This document shows, piece by piece, positions 30,954 through 35,079 of a DNA stretch of 35,079 nt. The stretch lies in the NCBI GenBank assembly GCA_011390805.1, contig JAABRT010000034.1, forward strand, positions 1 through 35,079, read 5' to 3'. The DNA is from Gemmatimonas sp. (GTDB lineage: Bacteria > Gemmatimonadota > Gemmatimonadetes > Gemmatimonadales > Gemmatimonadaceae). How positions within the stretch are numbered: the first letter of the stretch is position 1; each line of letters opens with the position of its first letter. Both the position numbers and the translations under genes were made by a program. The notes under the pieces were generated by a model that searched no databases, was not told the DNA's origin, and saw nothing but the letters and a program-made list of their open reading frames with translations.

Positions 30954-33503
30954 ATGCCCCGTTCTCTGTACTCTGCACCGCGCGCTGCGGCCTTCGCTAC
31001 TGCATCGCTGCTGTTCATGGCGTGTTCCACCTTTCCGCTCGGGCGCACCGCGACGGTGCCACCACCCGAGGTGGCACCAACACCTCAGGTACCGGCCTGG
31101 GAAGCGCCACCATCAGCACCTGTGGCCGCCAGCAACGAGTCGGGGACCGACCGGTTACTGCGCCTGGCCCACGTCTGGAACGCAGTGCGCTGGTTTCATC
31201 CGCAGGTGGTGGAGACAGTCGGTGCCTGGGATACGGCCTATCTCAAGCACGTAGACCGTACACGCAGTGCCAACAACGATGCAGCGTTCGCGCAAGCCGT
31301 GCAGGCTTTGCTGGCTGAACTTGGCGATCCTTCCACGCGCGTGATCGGAGACACCGTTGTTGAAACGTCGCGACGCGCCAGCGAATCCGTGCGAGTGATC
31401 ACATCGGACAGTCTGCTGATTGTCCGCCCGGTTTATGTCATGCCAAACCCGGCGCTCACCGGGCTGCGGGCGGCCATGCAAGGCGATCTGCTCCCGCGCG
31501 CTCCGCGCACTGCGGCGGTACTTGATCTGCGCTCCGTGAGCGGCACCGAAGCAGGCGTGGCCTGGTCGCCACGCGGGTTGAGCGAATACGAGTTGCCACT
31601 TCCTGCCGGCACGATCAGCGCTCCCGCGCGCCGCCGGTTGCGCCGCTCCTTACCCAACGCACCGCTGTTTGCATCAGGCACCGTGGCGGTTGCCACGGGA
31701 TCGGACTGCTGCACCGAATGGACGCTGACTTCGGGTGCACGATACCGCGCGGCGCAGGTTATCACACGCGCTGATGCGGCGTCGCCGTTGGCCGATACAG
31801 CACTGGCACGCGCTGTTGCACGCACACGCGACGGCTATACGCCGCCGAGTGTGGTGGTGATTGTTGACGACAATACCACGGTTCCGTCGGCGCTGTTCAC
31901 GCTGCACGCTCAGGGCGAAGCGGTTTTTGTCTCATCGGGCACAGGCGTATTGCCGACCGACGCTGCTACGGTGGCCATTCCGCTTGCCGGGGGGTTTCAC
32001 GCACGCGTGCGTGTGGAAGAACTGTTGCTGCCCAACGGGAGTGCGGTTCCGGCACGTGCCGACACTGTGTTTGCGTCATCAACCGGTAATGTGTCACTGC
32101 GCCCCGACACGTCCGACGCGGTGGTGCAACTCGCGTTGAGCATCGCGCGCGGCCACACCCGTGTTGCACCTGCGGTGACCGCACCTCGGCTGGCGGCGCT
32201 GGAGCCACGCACTGATATCGCACGAACGGTGAACGCATATCCATCGCACCCCGAACGGTTGCTTGCGGCCACGCAGCTGTGGGGTGCTGTACGCGCGTTC
32301 AATCCGTATCTCCCCATGTCCAATGAATCGTGGGATGACGTTTTCACACGCACACTTACGGGCATGGAGACCGCGGACGACGCGCGAGCTTACGCAGCAG
32401 CGCTCTACCGATTTACGGCAGCACTTGATGCGTCGCAGGTTCGCGTAGCCGGACCACAACATCCCGAGTTCGGTGCGCAGGCAGGCTACGTACCGATGCG
32501 TCTGCAACTGGTAGAACGTCGGGTCCTGATTTCGCAGATTGATGATACCGCCGCAGCGCGCAGCGGTTTTGCCGTTGGTGATGAAATTGTCGCAGTCGGA
32601 GGCGAGCCCATCGACAAGCGTTTTGGTCGCCTTCAGGAGTTTGTGTCGGCGTCCAACGAATGGTCGCGCAATGAGCTGTTGGCACTCTGGTTGGAGCAGG
32701 GACCGGCGCGCCAGAGAGCGACGTATCGCATGCGTTCAACTGCCGGTACGATACGCGAAGCCGAGTTCGCGTACCGGGAAGCCAGCGGCATGTCGCGCGT
32801 GCCACCGTATGCGCAACGGCGTATTGATTCGCTGTCGGGCGGTGTGATGCACATTCGGCTTGGTTCCGCGATTCGCAACGTGCGCGGCGTCGGGGCCACG
32901 GTTGAACCGCTGCCCGCTACGATTGCGCAAGCGCAAGGTTTAATCATCGACGCGCGGGGAACAGCCGACAATACGTCGGTGTCGTGGTTGTCCGGCTCTC
33001 TGCTTGACGGAGATTCGGTCGCGTACGCGCGCGAAGATCAAAGTGTACTCACCGCGCCGGCTACAGCTGCCTTGCGTACTCCTGAAGTAGATCCGGCCCG
33101 CGAATACACCCGACGTGAGCTTTCCTCGCCCGGCAGTCGTGAACCGAAGTTCTCTGGTCCCGTGGCGGTACTGATCGATGCGACAACTTCCGGCGACGGG
33201 GAACTGCTTGCTCTGCGCATTGTTGCCGGCGGACCACGGCGCATACTCGTTGGTACGACCACAGCCGGTGCGGTGGGACGTTTTGCTCCAACTCTTCTTC
33301 CGGGTGATTTCCGCGTGGGCTTTCCCGTGAGCGAAGTACGACATCCCGACGGCCGATTCATTCAGCGACTCGGGTTGGAGCCGACGGTGTCGGTGCAGCC
33401 CACGGTGGCCGGTGTGCGCGCCGGGCGTGATGAGCCGCTGGAGGCAGCGCAGCGATGGATCACTCAGCAGCTCACACCGCCGGCACCGCTCAGGCGTCGG
33501 TGA
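30954..33503 (+). CDS. S41 protease lipoprotein with tandem duplicated module
   Basis: An 849-residue protein from ATG 30954 with lipobox FMAC (Cys24). Two modules are visible. The first (about 66-405) starts with DRLLRLAHVWNAVRWFHPQV and has a core SVVVIVDDNTTVPSALFTL (299-317). The second (about 433-836) starts with ERLLAATQLWGAVRAFNPYL, includes a PDZ-like stretch (VLISQIDDTAAARSGFAVGD) and a matching core PVAVLIDATTSGDGELLALR (736-755). Ser746 in TTSGDGE is the candidate nucleophile, absent in the first module. GFPVSEVRHPDGR follows as the usual late S41 motif. It probably acts on extracytoplasmic peptides. The helicase gene overlaps its stop. Confidence 0.87.
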   Translation: MPRSLYSAPRAAAFATASLLFMACSTFPLGRTATVPPPEVAPTPQVPAWEAPPSAPVAASNESGTDRLLRLAHVWNAVRWFHPQVVETVGAWDTAYLKHVDRTRSANNDAAFAQAVQALLAELGDPSTRVIGDTVVETSRRASESVRVITSDSLLIVRPVYVMPNPALTGLRAAMQGDLLPRAPRTAAVLDLRSVSGTEAGVAWSPRGLSEYELPLPAGTISAPARRRLRRSLPNAPLFASGTVAVATGSDCCTEWTLTSGARYRAAQVITRADAASPLADTALARAVARTRDGYTPPSVVVIVDDNTTVPSALFTLHAQGEAVFVSSGTGVLPTDAATVAIPLAGGFHARVRVEELLLPNGSAVPARADTVFASSTGNVSLRPDTSDAVVQLALSIARGHTRVAPAVTAPRLAALEPRTDIARTVNAYPSHPERLLAATQLWGAVRAFNPYLPMSNESWDDVFTRTLTGMETADDARAYAAALYRFTAALDASQVRVAGPQHPEFGAQAGYVPMRLQLVERRVLISQIDDTAAARSGFAVGDEIVAVGGEPIDKRFGRLQEFVSASNEWSRNELLALWLEQGPARQRATYRMRSTAGTIREAEFAYREASGMSRVPPYAQRRIDSLSGGVMHIRLGSAIRNVRGVGATVEPLPATIAQAQGLIIDARGTADNTSVSWLSGSLLDGDSVAYAREDQSVLTAPATAALRTPEVDPAREYTRRELSSPGSREPKFSGPVAVLIDATTSGDGELLALRIVAGGPRRILVGTTTAGAVGRFAPTLLPGDFRVGFPVSEVRHPDGRFIQRLGLEPTVSVQPTVAGVRAGRDEPLEAAQRWITQQLTPPAPLRRR

Positions 33504-35079
33504 CGTCGCTCCCGGTTGATGAAGTCCTGCCGGCGCTGCACGAAGCGCTGGCCACGCGAACGGTCGCTGTGCTTGAGGCACCGCCGGGCGCGGGCAAGAC
33601 AACCCGCGTGCCACTGAGTCTGTTGGGACAGCCCTGGCTGGGTGACACACGAGTGGTGATGCTCGAACCGCGCCGCCTGGCAGCACGCGGTGCCGCACAT
33701 TTCATGTCACGTACACTTGGCGAATCCACAGGTCAGACCGTGGGCTATCGTGTGCGCGGCGATTCACGCATCAGCGCCCGTACACGCATTGAAGTGATCA
33801 CCGAAGGTGTGCTCACGCGCATGCTGGCACGTGATCCCACGCTCGATGGTATTGGCGCGGTCATCTTTGACGAGTTTCACGAGCGGTCGCTGTCGGCAGA
33901 CCTCGGATTGGCGCTCACGTTGCATACACGCGACGTGTTGCGCGATGACTTGCGGTTGGTGGTGATGTCCGCCACGCTCGATGGCAATGCAGTGGCGGAG
34001 CTGCTGCGTGATGAGCACGGCGCTGCACCGGTCATTCGCAGCCAGGGCCGCATGTTTCCTGTTGCCACTCACTACCGCGGCGCACGTGCTCAGGAAGCAC
34101 TCGAAGTACACACATCGCGGGTTGTGCGTGAAGCACTGAGTGCACACCAGGGTGACGTGCTGGTTTTTCTGCCTGGTGCCCGTGAAATACGACGTACCGC
34201 ATCACTGCTCAACGCGGCAGATTTGCGTGTGCCCGCGGCAACTGCCAATGCAGGAGTCGCGTCGCCCCGCGATGTCCGGGTGGTGGTGCACGAGCTCTTC
34301 GGCATGATGTCGCTCGGCGCACAGGACGCAGCGATTGCACCTGCACCCGACGGCGAACGCAAAGTGGTGCTGGCCACCTCCATCGCCGAAACCAGCCTCA
34401 CGATTGAAGGCGTGCGCGTGGTGGTAGATGCCGGTCGGTCACGACTGCCCCGGTATGATGCACGGGTGGGACTGTCCCGACTCACCACAGTGAGGGTAAG
34501 TCGCGCCTCGGCCGATCAACGGCGCGGTCGCGCCGGTCGTGTTGCTGAGGGAACCTGTTACCGCTTGTGGGATGCACACGAAGACGCCATGCTGCCGCCG
34601 GCTACACGCGCAGAAATTCTGGACGCCGACCTGACGCCGCTGGCGTTGGAGTTGGCGGAGTCGGGGGTGCACGACGCGGCGTCGCTGCGCTGGCTCGACG
34701 AGCCGTCGCCGGCGCTGCTTCAGCAATCCCGCGCGCTGCTCGCACTCCTGGGTGCGCTTGATAACAACGCACGCATCACGGAGCACGGTCGTGAGATGGC
34801 GCAGCTGCCGGTGCACCCACGGTTGGCGCACATGTTGCTGCAGGCGCAATCGCGTGGACTCGCTGCGCTTGGGGCAACCCTTGCCGCGTGTCTGGAAGAG
34901 CGGGATTTTTTGCGTGGTGCGCGTGCATCGGCGCCGTCCGACCTGCTGCTGCGGGTAGAGTTGGTTCAAGGCGTCAGCGCCAACGTGTTGGCCCACGCAC
35001 TCAACGGCGCGTCGGTAGACCGCGACGGATTGCAGCGTGTGCGTGAGCTGGCACGAGATCTTGCGCGTGATGTGGCGCG
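33500..35079 (+). CDS. hrpB: ATP-dependent helicase HrpB (cut by window edge)
   Basis: At least 526 codons are seen; the C terminus is outside the window. GTG 33500 overlaps the protease stop as GTGA, the same arrangement as at 17057. ATG 33455, with GGAGG ten bases upstream, is an alternative adding 15 residues. DEAH-type motifs: APPGAGKTTRVPL (Walker A), VVMLEPRRLAARGAA (Ia), EVITEGVLTRML, FDEFHERSL (II, with F in place of A), VVMSATLDG (III), VVLATSIAETSLTIEGVRVV and QRRGRAGR (VI). The HA2-like region begins near LTPLALELAESG. HrpB is a bacterial DExH helicase linked to RNA turnover or processing, with its exact role unsettled. Confidence 0.96.
   Translation, partial: MTSLPVDEVLPALHEALATRTVAVLEAPPGAGKTTRVPLSLLGQPWLGDTRVVMLEPRRLAARGAAHFMSRTLGESTGQTVGYRVRGDSRISARTRIEVITEGVLTRMLARDPTLDGIGAVIFDEFHERSLSADLGLALTLHTRDVLRDDLRLVVMSATLDGNAVAELLRDEHGAAPVIRSQGRMFPVATHYRGARAQEALEVHTSRVVREALSAHQGDVLVFLPGAREIRRTASLLNAADLRVPAATANAGVASPRDVRVVVHELFGMMSLGAQDAAIAPAPDGERKVVLATSIAETSLTIEGVRVVVDAGRSRLPRYDARVGLSRLTTVRVSRASADQRRGRAGRVAEGTCYRLWDAHEDAMLPPATRAEILDADLTPLALELAESGVHDAASLRWLDEPSPALLQQSRALLALLGALDNNARITEHGREMAQLPVHPRLAHMLLQAQSRGLAALGATLAACLEERDFLRGARASAPSDLLLRVELVQGVSANVLAHALNGASVDRDGLQRVRELARDLARDVA

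Noticed and set aside
30469..31254. Open frame of 261 codons spanning the divergent start region of the editing and S41 genes
   Set aside because: It crosses the promoter region of two well-supported genes and its translation has no recognisable features.

Overview
The window is about 61% G+C (by eye) and looks like the chromosome of a free-living Gemmatimonadota bacterium close to Gemmatimonas. This is inferred from gene content and style: Hanks-type Ser/Thr kinases with odd membrane tails, beta-propeller lipoproteins, a tandem WYL regulator pair, an FeS-type photolyase and many small metabolic proteins. There is no rRNA, tRNA, CRISPR array or prophage, and I see no insertion sequence with a transposase. 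Coding density is high, with many genes meeting head to tail or converging with small overlaps.

Layout. 1-4215 (minus): a promoter at 4187-4215 drives a beta-propeller lipoprotein, then a Ser/Thr kinase and a PAS sensor cut by the window edge. 4227-6072: two toxin-antitoxin modules (RHH/PIN and Phd/PIN) flank a YjbR-like gene. 6073-7980: a gene-poor stretch, a small acidic protein and a GAF protein. 7969-10100: an unknown zinc-ribbon membrane protein and a glycosylase-annotated family protein. 10174-15934: ABC-F ATPase, a lipoprotein, RidA plus an Nramp-like carrier, a DUF5995 protein and a YHS-domain protein. 15981-19968: a WYL regulator pair (PafB/PafC-like), then DAHP synthase behind what looks like a complete transcription attenuator, converging on an ACT-less prephenate dehydratase. 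19995-22024: a 104-bp inverted-repeat element, a Vgb-like propeller protein and a small PH-like protein. 22048-28874 (minus): transketolase, a small membrane protein, photolyase, a UvrC-like GIY-YIG protein and a dead M48 homologue. 29027-35079: DinB-like protein, AlaX-type editing protein, a duplicated S41 protease lipoprotein and HrpB helicase (cut by the edge).

The most interesting items are regulatory RNAs and pseudoenzymes. A 26-codon leader ORF with three mutually exclusive hairpins precedes the DAHP synthase gene. Four hairpins ending in a U7 terminator lie only 25 nt before the transketolase start codon, so that terminator should be conditional. Three membrane or exported proteins keep a family fold but lose its catalytic or metal-binding residues (Nramp, M48 and the first S41 module).
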